From positions 1-64,000 of the forward strand of contig CAXBES010000012.1 of the NCBI GenBank assembly GCA_963974915.1: 64,000 nt of DNA, in the 5' to 3' direction. The translations under genes and the position numbers were made by a program. This document shows, piece by piece, positions 35,229 to 44,806 of this stretch. The notes beneath the pieces are model-generated. The model was given only the letters and a program-made list of their open reading frames with translations, did not search any database and was not told where the DNA came from. The stretch is from CAXBES01 sp963974915. Lineage in GTDB: Bacteria > Bacteroidota > Bacteroidia > Flavobacteriales > Flavobacteriaceae. Each line of letters opens with the position of its first letter. The stretch's first letter is position 1.

Positions 35229-35809
35229 AGTACTTTTAGTTTTTCTTCTGAAAAAATGATTAATTCGGTAAAAAACGAAGTGAATTCTGTTTCAAATTCG
35301 GTGTAAAACTCTTCCAATTCCTGAACGGCGAAATTCATCTTCGAAACTCCTTTGGTTCGAACATTCATTTGCACTAAGATTTTGCTAATTCCGGGAATCG
35401 TAGCGTAACTTAGCAGCCAATTGTCTGCAATCATATACGGCATCATTCTTTGGATCCTGATGGGTAGAATCTGGAAATTCTTCCGAAGTAATTCGTAAAA
35501 ATTATCCACATAGACATCTAATGGAAGTTCGTGATAATCATGCCAGTTCTTGGCTAAAAAATGATCGTATAGAATATCTACGATCACGCCACTGTAATGA
35601 CCGTAATTTTTATGAAGCCTGGCTGTACTTTGCTTTACGGTGGGGTGTTGATCTGTAAAACTGTCAATACCCCTGTGTAATAATATTCCTTTCTGAATTT
35701 CCTTAGGATACATAAGATATTTCTTCCCCTTAATCCCATCGGCTATAAAATTACCAATTGTAATGCTTTCATTATCGCCCGAAAGGTAAATATGTGCTAG
35801 AAAATTCAT
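35225..35809 (-). CDS. ACP phosphodiesterase-like protein (AcpH/DUF479 family)
   Basis: The 194-residue protein matches the DUF479/AcpH pattern: MNFLAHIYLSG, then GNFIADGIKGKKYLMYP, HRGIDSFTD and DILYDHFLA with conserved histidines and aspartates of an HD-like metal site. AcpH removes the 4'-phosphopantetheine arm from acyl-carrier protein. Bacteroidota members of this family are usually annotated only by domain, so activity is inferred. The downstream ggt overlaps by 4 bp; the two may be co-transcribed. Confidence 0.8.
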   Translation of the reverse strand: MNFLAHIYLSGDNESITIGNFIADGIKGKKYLMYPKEIQKGILLHRGIDSFTDQHPTVKQSTARLHKNYGHYSGVIVDILYDHFLAKNWHDYHELPLDVYVDNFYELLRKNFQILPIRIQRMMPYMIADNWLLSYATIPGISKILVQMNVRTKGVSKMNFAVQELEEFYTEFETEFTSFFTELIIFSEEKLKVL

Positions 35810-35856
35810 TCGGACAATTTACAAAAAGGTAACAAAGAATTATGCGTTTAAAAAAG

Positions 35857-35864
35857 TATCTTTG
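35857..35864 (+). promoter_or_regulatory. -7 box TATCTTTG of glmM
   Basis: Perfect TAnnTTTG, 16 bp before the ATG at 35881. It lies inside the longer frame beginning at 35842, and so excludes that start. Confidence 0.65.
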
Positions 35865-35880
35865 CGTAAAATTTCAACAA

Positions 35881-37269
35881 ATGACATTAATAAAATCTAT
35901 TTCAGGAATTCGAGGTACTATCGGCGGAACTACCGGTGAAAATTTGACACCTATTGATGCTGTTAAATACGCAGCTGCATACGGTTCCTGGATTAAATTA
36001 CAACGCAATAAAGAAAAATACAGAGTAGTAGTAGGTCGTGATGCACGCATCTCAGGGCATATGGTACAACAGCTAGTAATGAATACACTTGTTGGGATGG
36101 GGATAAATGTGATAGATCTTGGCTTGTCCACAACACCTACGGTAGAAATGGCTGTTGCAATGGAACATGCAGATGGAGGTATTATTCTAACCGCGAGTCA
36201 TAATCCAAAACAATGGAACGCTCTTAAACTTTTAAATAATAAAGGGGAATTCCTAAATGCCGCTGCAGGTCAGGAGATCTTGGATATTGCTGAAGGGGAG
36301 AAGATCGCTTTTGCAGAGGTGGATAATTTAGGAGAAATTTCTATAAACGACGCATATATTGATCTGCATATTGAAGAAATCCTCAACTTACCTTTGGTAA
36401 ATGTAGAAGCTATTAAGAAAGCAAATTTTAAAGTGGTTGTCGATGCTGTTAATTCTACAGGGGGAATAGCTGTTCCGCTATTGTTAGAAGCCCTAGATGT
36501 TCATCCTATAAAGCTCTATTGCGAACCTAATGGTCAGTTTCCTCACAACCCCGAACCACTAAAAGAACATTTGGGCGACCTTATGGAGTTAGTGGTAAAG
36601 GAAAAAGCCGATTTTGGTATTGTGGTAGACCCGGATGTTGACCGACTAGCATTTGTGGATGAAAAGGGTGAAATGTTTGGCGAAGAATATACCCTCGTTG
36701 CAGTAGCAGATTATGTTTTACAAAATACTCCCGGAAATACTGTTTCAAATATGTCGTCATCAAGAGCCTTACGTGATGTTACTAATAAATTGGGAGGTTC
36801 TTATACCGCGAGCGCTGTTGGAGAAGTGAATGTAGTTGAAAAAATGAAAGAGACAAATGCCGTTATTGGCGGTGAAGGAAATGGAGGCATAATCTATCCG
36901 GAACTTCACTACGGAAGAGACAGTTTGGTGGGGATCGCACTATTCTTGAGTTACTTAGCCGAAATTAATACTCCGGTTAGTTCTCTTCGGAAAGAATACC
37001 CTTCCTATTTTATGAGTAAAAAGAAAATTGAGTTAACGCCACAATTGGATGTGGATGCCATCTTAAAAAAAATGGAAGAGAAGTATGCTTCCGAAGAAAT
37101 AACTACGATTGATGGGGTAAAGATCGATTTTGAAGAAAACTGGGTACATCTTCGAAAGTCGAATACCGAGCCTATTATTCGGGTGTACACCGAAGCAAAA
37201 TCTCAGGAAAAGGCTGATGTTCTGGCAAAAAGAATCATGAAAGAGATAGATGAGATTGCAAATCTTTAG
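35881..37269 (+). CDS. glmM: Phosphoglucosamine mutase
   Basis: The 462-residue phosphohexomutase makes glucosamine-1-phosphate for UDP-GlcNAc, precursor of peptidoglycan and LPS. Its start at 35881 gives the expected N terminus MTLIKSISGIRGTIGG. The catalytic serine loop is TASHNPKQWNALK (about 100-112), the metal loop DPDVDRLAF (about 245-253), and the sugar-binding loop GEGNGG (about 330-335). A longer frame from 35842 passes through the promoter and is rejected. GlmM and phosphomannomutase/glucomutase are hard to separate by motifs, so the exact sugar is family-level knowledge. Confidence 0.88.
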   Translation: MTLIKSISGIRGTIGGTTGENLTPIDAVKYAAAYGSWIKLQRNKEKYRVVVGRDARISGHMVQQLVMNTLVGMGINVIDLGLSTTPTVEMAVAMEHADGGIILTASHNPKQWNALKLLNNKGEFLNAAAGQEILDIAEGEKIAFAEVDNLGEISINDAYIDLHIEEILNLPLVNVEAIKKANFKVVVDAVNSTGGIAVPLLLEALDVHPIKLYCEPNGQFPHNPEPLKEHLGDLMELVVKEKADFGIVVDPDVDRLAFVDEKGEMFGEEYTLVAVADYVLQNTPGNTVSNMSSSRALRDVTNKLGGSYTASAVGEVNVVEKMKETNAVIGGEGNGGIIYPELHYGRDSLVGIALFLSYLAEINTPVSSLRKEYPSYFMSKKKIELTPQLDVDAILKKMEEKYASEEITTIDGVKIDFEENWVHLRKSNTEPIIRVYTEAKSQEKADVLAKRIMKEIDEIANL

Positions 37270-37303
37270 GGATTTTTTATCTTTATATCCATAATCATCT
37301 CTA

Positions 37304-38797
37304 ATGTCGGCAATTTCAACAGTCAAGGAATCTGAACTTGAAACTTATTTCGAAACTTTTCAAAAGAACATAGTAGGAATTGACCAGACCTTCGAGTCAC
37401 CTTACGGGATTCAAAAATTAATCTATACAGATTGGACAGCCAGCGGTAGGCTATACCGTCCTATTGAGGATAAAATGCTACATCAATTTGGGCCTTTTGT
37501 CGCTAATACGCATACTGAGACTACTGTAAGTGGTACGGCAATGACCAAGGCCTATCATCACGCGAGAAATATTATAAAGGCTCATGTTAACGCTAGTCCT
37601 AAAGATGTATTAATTACTTGTGGGAGTGGTATGACGGGGGTGGTGAACAAGTTTCAGCGTATTTTAGGCTTAAAAGTTCCCGAGCAATTAAAAGAGAACA
37701 TTAATATACCGGAAGAGAAAATTCCTGTTGTGTTCGTTTCACACATGGAACATCACAGTAACCAGACTTCCTGGTTAGAAACTATCGCGAAAGTGGTAGT
37801 GATTCCATGTAATAAGGAAGGTTTATTTTGTATAGAGAATTTTGAAAAAGTACTTGACAAATACAAGCATTGGCCACAAAAGATCGCCTCGATCACAGGT
37901 TGTTCGAACGTCACAGGAATAAAAACACCTTATTACGAAGTAGCCAAATTAATGCATCAAAACAACGGATTGTGTTTTGTGGATTTCGCGTGTTCTGCTC
38001 CATATGTCAATATCGATATGCACCCCAATGATCCGGAAGCATATCTGGATGCGGTCTTCTTTTCCCCTCATAAGTTTTTAGGAGGTCCGGGAACGAGTGG
38101 CGTGCTGATCTTTAATGAAAAATTGTATCACAATTTGGTTCCCGATTGCCCGGGAGGAGGAACTGTAGATTGGACAAACCCCTGGGGCGGACGTAAATAC
38201 ATTGACAATATTGAAGAGCGAGAAGATGGTGGAACTCCGGGATTTCTACAGGTAATTCGTACTTCTTTAGCCATAAAACTGAAAGAGAAAATGGGTGTTG
38301 ATGCCATGCTTAAACGCGAGAAAGAACTCATTACGTACTTCTTCAGGAGAATGGAGAATAACCCGAAGATTTTAATTTTGGCGGGTGAACACAAAAATAG
38401 ATTAGGCGTAATATCTTTTACTATTGAAAATCTGCATCACAATTTAGCTGTCAAGATCTTAAATGATCGCTTCGGAATTCAAACCCGCGGTGGCTGTAGT
38501 TGCGCAGGCACTTACGGACATTATTTGTTCGAGATGGATGAGTTAAAATCTGAAGCTATTATTAATCGCGTAATGGAGGGTAAAATAGAAGATAAACCGG
38601 GATGGATTCGCATTTCTTTGCATCCTACAACTACTAATACCGAGTTAGCATTTGTATGTGATAGTATTATTTCACTTTCTGAAAATAGCGAAACCTGGAA
38701 AGAGGACTACGTCTTTAAAGAAGGAAAGTATTTACATAAAACCAAAGAATCTCATCAAATAACCTCTTATATCACCGAAAAGTGGTTCGAACTATGA
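37304..38797 (+). CDS. Class V aminotransferase-family PLP enzyme (cysteine-desulfurase-like)
   Basis: The 497-residue enzyme has the fold-type I plan: GSGMTGVVNKF near residue 106, HHSNQTSW (about 150), an Asp in DFACSAPYV, the PLP lysine in FFSPHKFLGGPGTSG (Lys about 260), and a Cys loop RGGCSCAGTYGHYLF. It is about 90 residues longer than NifS-type desulfurases, with a C-terminal tail. Isolated from iron-sulfur genes, so a specific role in sulfur transfer cannot be claimed. It is 34 bp after glmM, with a near -7 box TATCTTTA in the gap. Confidence 0.85.
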   Translation: MSAISTVKESELETYFETFQKNIVGIDQTFESPYGIQKLIYTDWTASGRLYRPIEDKMLHQFGPFVANTHTETTVSGTAMTKAYHHARNIIKAHVNASPKDVLITCGSGMTGVVNKFQRILGLKVPEQLKENINIPEEKIPVVFVSHMEHHSNQTSWLETIAKVVVIPCNKEGLFCIENFEKVLDKYKHWPQKIASITGCSNVTGIKTPYYEVAKLMHQNNGLCFVDFACSAPYVNIDMHPNDPEAYLDAVFFSPHKFLGGPGTSGVLIFNEKLYHNLVPDCPGGGTVDWTNPWGGRKYIDNIEEREDGGTPGFLQVIRTSLAIKLKEKMGVDAMLKREKELITYFFRRMENNPKILILAGEHKNRLGVISFTIENLHHNLAVKILNDRFGIQTRGGCSCAGTYGHYLFEMDELKSEAIINRVMEGKIEDKPGWIRISLHPTTTNTELAFVCDSIISLSENSETWKEDYVFKEGKYLHKTKESHQITSYITEKWFEL

Positions 38798-38804
38798 TTT
38801 CTTC

Positions 38805-39695
38805 CTATTTAAAATTATCGGGAACATTGTCGCGGTGTTTCCACCGCTTATGTGTCCACAAATAATATTCGGGAGCTTCGTAAATTTGCTCTTCTACCAA
38901 CGTTAGAAATTTATCGGTAATCTCGTAGTTCTCGTACTCTTTAGGGTTCTCTGTAATCACTTCAAAAGTTGCTTCATAGAATCCGCGTTTCACTTTTTTT
39001 ACTTTTACAAAGATCACAGCCATATCATATTTTTTGGCAGTAATTTCGGCACCAGTGTGAATAGGAACTTTGATACCCATAAATTCTTTCCAGTGCAGCG
39101 CTTTATGGTGTTTAGGGTTTTGATCGCTCACAAAGCCGTTTAAAGTAAGCTCTTTGTTGAGTTTTGCAGCCCTGATCTTTGATATTGCTTCCTTAGTAGT
39201 AATTAATTCTGTGTTATACTTGGCGCGAATCTTCTTCACCATTTTATCGAAGTATTTGTTGGCGAGTCGCTTGTAAATTGCATAACCTTTGTAATCTACA
39301 TATCGCTGAAGTATAAAGATCCATTCCCAGCTTCCGTAGTGAGCCAGCATCAAAGCAACATCTTTCTTCTTTTTTTCGATCGCGTGAACCACTTCAATAT
39401 TGGTTGGTTTAAATCGTTTTAGTAATTCTTCTTCAGAAATAGAAATCGATTTTACTGTTTCTAACACCATATCACAAAGGTGGTGGTAAAATTTTCTGGA
39501 AATATGATTAATTTCTTCTGAAGATTTTTCAGAAAAAACAAGTCTTAAATTCTCTTTAACCGTCTTTTTGCGATAACCTATAATATGATAGATAAGAACG
39601 AATAAGCAATCTGACGAAAAATACAGCAACCACATTGGAAAACGTGAAACGATCCAAAGAATAGGATAGACTAAAATATAAACTAACCGTTGCAT
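38805..39695 (-). CDS. Lipid A acyltransferase-family protein (LpxL/HtrB)
   Basis: The 296-residue membrane-associated enzyme has an N-terminal hydrophobic segment (about 4-40) and the HX4E catalytic motif HYGSWE (His119, Glu124). Further landmarks are DQNPK with the following HWKEFMGIKVPIH, as in LpxL. These transfer an acyl chain to lipid A. Bacteroidota carry several homologues of this family. It is convergent with the aminotransferase and has its own promoter. Confidence 0.88.
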   Translation of the reverse strand: MQRLVYILVYPILWIVSRFPMWLLYFSSDCLFVLIYHIIGYRKKTVKENLRLVFSEKSSEEINHISRKFYHHLCDMVLETVKSISISEEELLKRFKPTNIEVVHAIEKKKKDVALMLAHYGSWEWIFILQRYVDYKGYAIYKRLANKYFDKMVKKIRAKYNTELITTKEAISKIRAAKLNKELTLNGFVSDQNPKHHKALHWKEFMGIKVPIHTGAEITAKKYDMAVIFVKVKKVKRGFYEATFEVITENPKEYENYEITDKFLTLVEEQIYEAPEYYLWTHKRWKHRDNVPDNFK

Positions 39696-39709
39696 AGCGA
39701 AATTTAACG

Positions 39710-39742
39710 CAAAACTAACTATTTTTGAGGAGTAGACCGCAA
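39710..39742 (-). promoter_or_regulatory. Promoter of the LpxL-type gene
   Basis: On the minus strand TTG (39740-39742), 22 bp spacer, TAGTTTTG (39710-39717). It fits TTG-N17-23-TAnnTTTG and lies about 15 bp before the start at 39695. Confidence 0.65.
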
Positions 39743-39829
39743 CCTTAATACGGTATTCAGAAAATTAATTTGGTGATGAGGTCACAGCAAATTAAAACTA
39801 TTACTTAACCCAATAAACTATATACATCA

Positions 39830-40480
39830 ATGCCAAATATTGATATTGCTACCATAATAATCATTTTAGCAAATGTGCTAATATCTATCAAGGGATTTAA
39901 TGACTTCAGCTTTTTCGAAAAGTATAAATTCAATATTGCAGGAATAAGAAGGGGCGAACAATTAAGAATGTTTACCTCCGGATTCCTACATGCTGATTTT
40001 AATCACTTGCTTTTCAATATGCTAACCTTGTATTTCTTCTCGGGAGTTGTGATCAGCTCAGTAGGCGTTATTAAATTCGTACTAATTTATTTGGCGAGTT
40101 TAATCGTGGGAAGTTTACTGTCATTCTATTTTCATAAGGATGAATATCACTATAGTGCTGTAGGTGCCAGCGGAGCGGTAACCGGAATATTATATGCCGC
40201 CATTTTGTTTTATCCGGATATGGGACTGTATTTGTTCTTTATACCAATTCCAATTCCTGCGTGGTTATTCGGACTGGTATACTTATTGTACTCTATTTAC
40301 GGAATGAGAACAAGACAGGGGAACATTGGTCACGATGCACATTTTGGTGGGGCGATTGCAGGATATGTGTTAACTATAGCTTTTGCACCTAATTTGTTAG
40401 AAAGCAATCTTTGGATCGTATTACTATTAGCAGTGCCAATTGTTTTACTTTTTGTTTTACATAAACTTGGAAAAATTTAA
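39830..40480 (+). CDS. Rhomboid intramembrane serine protease
   Basis: The 216-residue protein has about six transmembrane segments. The rhomboid signatures are present: HADFNHLLFNM (His54, His59, Asn63), the nucleophile GASG (Ser114) and the base His171 in AHFGGAIAG. It therefore looks active. Substrates are unknown. It lies 13 bp ahead of the SIMPL-domain gene, likely one operon. Confidence 0.92.
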   Translation: MPNIDIATIIIILANVLISIKGFNDFSFFEKYKFNIAGIRRGEQLRMFTSGFLHADFNHLLFNMLTLYFFSGVVISSVGVIKFVLIYLASLIVGSLLSFYFHKDEYHYSAVGASGAVTGILYAAILFYPDMGLYLFFIPIPIPAWLFGLVYLLYSIYGMRTRQGNIGHDAHFGGAIAGYVLTIAFAPNLLESNLWIVLLLAVPIVLLFVLHKLGKI

Positions 40481-40492
40481 AAAACTCAAATC

Positions 40493-41173
40493 ATGAAGAA
40501 ATTTAGTTTACTATTATTATTAACAATAACAACAATTATGACAGCTCAAAATACCCAACAACCAACTGTAGATGTAACCGGCGAAGGAATTGTTATGGTC
40601 GTTCCTGATGAGGTTACCATACAAGTTCGTGTTGAAAATACAGGTAAGAACGCTACCGTAATTAAACAACAAAATGACAGAACGGTTAATGACGTTTTAA
40701 AGTTTGTAAAAAGTATGGGAATTGCCGATAAAGATGTGCGTACAGATTATATTCGTTTAAGTAAAAACTACGAATACAACACGAAGACGTACAATTACGC
40801 TGCGAACCAGTCCATATCAATTAAAGTGAGAAATCTGGCCAAGTATGAAGATTTGATGAACGGACTTCTGGAAACAGGGATTAATAGAATAGACGGTGTT
40901 AGTTTCTCTTCTTCGGAAAAAGAAAAATTAGAGTCTGATGCTCGTAAAAAAGCCGTGGCAAACGCTCAGGAAAAAGCGAAGGAATATGCGGGTGTTTTAG
41001 GTCAGACGATCGGAAAAGCAATTGCTATTAGCGAATTTAGAGTAACAAACACACCACAACCCATGTACCGTGCCATGGCAATGGAAGGCGATAGTTCCGG
41101 CTCACAGCAAACCATCGCCCCGGGCGAAATGGAAATTAAGGCTGTAGTAAACGTGAGTTTTATTTTAAACTAA
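40493..41173 (+). CDS. SIMPL-domain (DUF541) periplasmic protein
   Basis: The 226-residue protein has a signal peptide (about 1-18) and the DUF541/SIMPL pattern: VTGEGIVMVVPDEVTIQVRVEN, then DYIRLSKNYEY and ISIKVRNLAKYEDLMNGLLETGIN, GVSFSSSEKE and ARKKAVANAQEKAKEYAGVLGQ. SIMPL proteins form oligomeric periplasmic assemblies with poorly known roles. It is 13 bp downstream of the rhomboid gene, so the two are probably co-transcribed. It is convergent with the TlpA-like gene, with only 7 bp between their stops. Confidence 0.9.
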   Translation: MKKFSLLLLLTITTIMTAQNTQQPTVDVTGEGIVMVVPDEVTIQVRVENTGKNATVIKQQNDRTVNDVLKFVKSMGIADKDVRTDYIRLSKNYEYNTKTYNYAANQSISIKVRNLAKYEDLMNGLLETGINRIDGVSFSSSEKEKLESDARKKAVANAQEKAKEYAGVLGQTIGKAIAISEFRVTNTPQPMYRAMAMEGDSSGSQQTIAPGEMEIKAVVNVSFILN

Positions 41174-41179
41174 TTGAGA

Positions 41180-42292
41180 CTATTCTCCCAGTAGGGATGC
41201 CAATTTCGTATGAAGTGCGGTCCCTCTAAGGTTTTTATCTATGATCCTTCCGTCTTCATCCAATAAGAAGGTGGCCGGAATAGATCTTACACTATACATA
41301 CGAGCGATTGGATCCTGCCAAAACTGTAGGTTTGAAACGTGATACCAATCCATTTTGTCATCTTCTATGGCCTTTACCCATTGGGCTTTCTGACCTTGAC
41401 GATCTAGCGAAACACTAATTATATTTAACCCCTTATCGTGGTATTTGTTATAGGCACTTACCACGTTAGGGTTTTCTCTTCTACAAGGCTTACACCAGGA
41501 TGCCCAAAAGTCGATTATTGTATATTTCCCTAAGGCGTCTTTAAGTGATAACATTTCTCCGGAAGGCGTAGGAGCCGAAAAATTCGGAGCGAGTCCGCCG
41601 ATATCCGACTTACTCATAGTCTCCACAGATGCTTTAATCTCTTGTGTGATAGGTAGAGCTGCCATTTTTGGAGTTAAATTCTGGATATATTCATTAGCCT
41701 CGGCAGCTGTAATCGTTTTTCTTGAAAACATTTCAGAAAGTAACATTACAGCGAAAACAGAGTTGTTATTATCGGCTACAAATTGCTTTCTATACTCGCG
41801 TTCCTCATTCATTAACTGAAGATTCTCCTGTTGTATTTGTTGAACCAGTGCATTGTCTTGTTCGGTTTGAGCTTGCTTAAAACGTTCGACCTTTTCCTGC
41901 TTTCGCTTGTTAAACTCCCTTAGTTTTTCTGAAAAACCTCTGTAGACCTCATTCTGATTTCCACCTGAAATATAAGATGATTGAATGCTATCCTTGTATA
42001 GTGTAGCTTTCAGGTCTTCATTTTCCGGAAAATACAAGATCGTCGCATTTAATTCGTCTATACGCAGATAGTTTACGGGAATTTCGTCAGATTTAGGGTA
42101 AGTGGCAGAGAAAGCCCCATTTTCAACAGTTAAAGTATCTATCGCTTTTGGTTGTTTGTCTTCAATCGTAAAAACCGTAATTTTTGTTCCATCGGCAAAG
42201 CCTTCAGCAGAACCGGTGAGTTTATACGAATCTGAATTCTGATCGCAAGAAATTATGGTAATTGTAATTAATAAGGCAAATAATCGTCTCAT
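41180..42292 (-). CDS. TlpA-like thiol-disulfide lipoprotein with DUF4369 domain
   Basis: The lipoprotein of 370 residues starts at 42292 (lipobox IISC, Cys16). N-terminal residues about 20-120 match the DUF4369 beta-domain (GSAEGFADGTKITVF ... YISGGNQNEVYRGFSEKLREF), followed by a coiled-coil-like segment and a C-terminal thioredoxin fold with WASWCKPC active site (about 255-265) and SIPATFLLDEDG. It likely reduces or exchanges disulfides at the outer leaflet or periplasm. A frame extending to 42316 would include eight more codons; the -7 box TATTTTTG at 42314-42321 excludes it. Confidence 0.88.
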   Translation of the reverse strand: MRRLFALLITITIISCDQNSDSYKLTGSAEGFADGTKITVFTIEDKQPKAIDTLTVENGAFSATYPKSDEIPVNYLRIDELNATILYFPENEDLKATLYKDSIQSSYISGGNQNEVYRGFSEKLREFNKRKQEKVERFKQAQTEQDNALVQQIQQENLQLMNEEREYRKQFVADNNNSVFAVMLLSEMFSRKTITAAEANEYIQNLTPKMAALPITQEIKASVETMSKSDIGGLAPNFSAPTPSGEMLSLKDALGKYTIIDFWASWCKPCRRENPNVVSAYNKYHDKGLNIISVSLDRQGQKAQWVKAIEDDKMDWYHVSNLQFWQDPIARMYSVRSIPATFLLDEDGRIIDKNLRGTALHTKLASLLGE

Positions 42293-42313
42293 ATCATATA
42301 TTTTTTTCAGAAG

Positions 42314-42321
42314 CAAAAATA
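42314..42321 (-). promoter_or_regulatory. -7 box TATTTTTG of the TlpA-like gene
   Basis: Perfect TAnnTTTG on the minus strand, about 21 bp before the start at 42292; fixes the shorter start of the gene. Confidence 0.55.
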
Positions 42322-42433
42322 GATTTTATATTTTCTGAAAAAAAATCTAAGAATCAAATATTTGTTAATTCTTGCTAAAGCACTGTTAGTAATAGGTCGG
42401 AATTGATTATTTTTATCAATACAATTTAAACAA

Positions 42434-44806
42434 ATGATAACGAATACGGGAGATTTCCCTTTAACGACATATATAGGATTTTCTAAACTCTTTGATCATT
42501 ACCGCCCTCTGGTTGAAAGCGGCAATAGCTTGCAGCGCGACAGGGCGAAAGCGATACTAAAGATCGAAAAAGAGTACCCCATTTTGTCTAGTGGTCTTTC
42601 GAGTATTGAAGAAATTAAAAAGTATAAGGAACAAATTGACCTAATTTTAGAAGATGTTTTTTCTTCTCCGTTAAGTACAAATGAAATTAAAGCGGCAACA
42701 ACACCTTTCAATGAACTTACATTTAAGGCCTCTAAGCGTTTTAAAAAAATAATGGGTGATGCAGGTACCGATTTTGTGCCACAACTTTTAAATTTCGACG
42801 AAGAGAATTTCTATATTTTTGGGTGTAGTATCATCCTAACAGTTTATTACGGTTATAAAGTTGATTTTAAGCGTCCTTTTCATTACCAGATACCGGACGC
42901 ATCGGGTGTATTGAGAAGTTATAAGGTATTGTTCAATGCCGATTTTATATCGATCGAAAAAACAGAAAGTGCCAAAGAAATAACGCAAGAAGATGTTGAC
43001 GAATTACTGGAAAATTTTAACGATGTTTCGGTATGGAAGGAGAAATTTCCTCCTAAGAGCTGGGTATTTAATGGTTTTATAATTACAAATTTGATCGATG
43101 CTACCTTAGATGCTTCTATTTCAGATTTTAAGACGAAGTTATTACAGAACGAAAACGATCAGGACGGCACCAGTGAAGATTTTGAACGAATTTTCAAGTC
43201 TATTTTTAATATAGAAGATCTCAAAGTCGGGTTTTCTACCTTCAATGCGGAAGATGAAACCTTTGAGCGTATTTTGCATAAAGACCTGCATAGTTATATT
43301 CTGGATGAAGAAACGGTTCAAGAATGTGGTGATGCGCTTTGCGATGCGTCGTATTATACGTTGTTTAAACAGAAAGGTTTATATATTGTCACCAACACTG
43401 AAAAATATCACAAATTATATCCTAATAATATACTTTATAAGAAGCTATTAGACCAAGGTGTGAAAAGCGCCATACTTGCTTCAATTGTAAGTAACGATAA
43501 GGTCTTAGGGGTATTGGAGTTAGTATCGTCAAAAGTTAATGAACTCAATACGGTTAATGCTAATAAACTGAAAGATATAATGCCTTTTATGATAGATTCC
43601 ATTGTTCGGTCTAAGCAACAATTTGAGAATGAACTGGAATTAATTATACAGGAAGAATGTACCTCGATCCATAAGAGTGTTCACTGGAAATTTAAAAAGG
43701 AAGCTACGCGATACATGCTTTCCAGATCTATGGGGAATCAATCTTATTTTAGAGAGATCACCTTCGATAATGTGTATCCTCTATACGGACAAATAGATGT
43801 AAAAGGTTCATCGGAAGCGAGAAATGAAGCTACTAAACAGGATCTTCTGCTTCAACTGGAGTCGATTGGGACTATTATTAAACGAATTAGTAGTCTTGAG
43901 AATTTACCAATTTACGAGCAGTTCGATTTCAGAATAAATGAATATATAAATGAGCTTAAAGAAGGCTTACAGGTAGATAGTGAACGACAGGTATTAGGTT
44001 TTCTTCGGAAGGAAATAATTCCTTTGTTTAAGCATTTAAGTAAGAAAAATGACAATTTGAAGCAATTGATCAAGGAGTACTACGATTCCATAGACGCCGC
44101 TTCAGGCTTAGTTTATAAACACAGGAAGGATTATGATGATTCTGTGATGCAAATTAATAAGCGAATGGCTTCAATTATTGATACAAAACAAATTGAAGCT
44201 CAACAAATGTATCCGCACTACTTTGAGCGTTTTAAGACCGATGGCGTTGAGCACAATCTTTACATAGGTGAAGCGATCACAAAGAATGACAGTTTTCATA
44301 AGGTCTATTTGTATAATTTGCGATTATGGCAATTACAGGTAATGTGTGAAATGGAAAACGACTTTTATCAATTAAAGGAACGCCTTCCAATTCCGTTAAA
44401 TGTGGCATCTATGATTCTCTCTTTTAACAGTCCGTTGTCTTTACGCTTTAGAATGGATGAAAAACGATTTGATGTTGATGGGACGTATAATGCACGTTAT
44501 GAGGTGGTGAAGAAAAGAGTTGATAAAGCCAATATTAAAGGCACCGAAGAACGAATAACACAACCCGGCAAGATCACGATAATCTATTCACAAAAGGAAG
44601 ATGAAAAGGAGTATTTAAGATATATTTCTTTCCTACAGAGTAAAAAGCAATTAGACGAGGATGTTGAAATTCTCGAATTAGAAGACTTGCAAGGTGTTAC
44701 CGGTTTAAAGGCAATTCGTGTAAGCGTACTTTATAGTAAGGATACAGAAAATTCTTCTAAAGAATATTACACCTATGAAGATCTAATTACTCAACTTGAG
44801 GATTAA
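42434..44806 (+). CDS. GAF-domain protein of unknown role
   Basis: The 790-residue cytoplasmic protein has an N-terminal helical region (about 1-120), a region resembling a degenerate sensor (about 120-240), a GAF domain (about 245-410, ending GVLELVSSKVNELN), then a long alpha-helical/coiled C-terminal half with many charged residues. GAF domains bind small ligands such as cyclic nucleotides. No kinase, HisKA or cyclase module follows. It converges on the HD-PycTM gene; the two stop codons overlap by 4 bp (TTAA). A functional link between them is possible but not shown. Confidence 0.75.
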   Translation: MITNTGDFPLTTYIGFSKLFDHYRPLVESGNSLQRDRAKAILKIEKEYPILSSGLSSIEEIKKYKEQIDLILEDVFSSPLSTNEIKAATTPFNELTFKASKRFKKIMGDAGTDFVPQLLNFDEENFYIFGCSIILTVYYGYKVDFKRPFHYQIPDASGVLRSYKVLFNADFISIEKTESAKEITQEDVDELLENFNDVSVWKEKFPPKSWVFNGFIITNLIDATLDASISDFKTKLLQNENDQDGTSEDFERIFKSIFNIEDLKVGFSTFNAEDETFERILHKDLHSYILDEETVQECGDALCDASYYTLFKQKGLYIVTNTEKYHKLYPNNILYKKLLDQGVKSAILASIVSNDKVLGVLELVSSKVNELNTVNANKLKDIMPFMIDSIVRSKQQFENELELIIQEECTSIHKSVHWKFKKEATRYMLSRSMGNQSYFREITFDNVYPLYGQIDVKGSSEARNEATKQDLLLQLESIGTIIKRISSLENLPIYEQFDFRINEYINELKEGLQVDSERQVLGFLRKEIIPLFKHLSKKNDNLKQLIKEYYDSIDAASGLVYKHRKDYDDSVMQINKRMASIIDTKQIEAQQMYPHYFERFKTDGVEHNLYIGEAITKNDSFHKVYLYNLRLWQLQVMCEMENDFYQLKERLPIPLNVASMILSFNSPLSLRFRMDEKRFDVDGTYNARYEVVKKRVDKANIKGTEERITQPGKITIIYSQKEDEKEYLRYISFLQSKKQLDEDVEILELEDLQGVTGLKAIRVSVLYSKDTENSSKEYYTYEDLITQLED

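Noticed and set aside
35842..35880. Upstream start of glmM
   Set aside because: The -7 box TATCTTTG lies inside this stretch, and the family N terminus begins at 35881.
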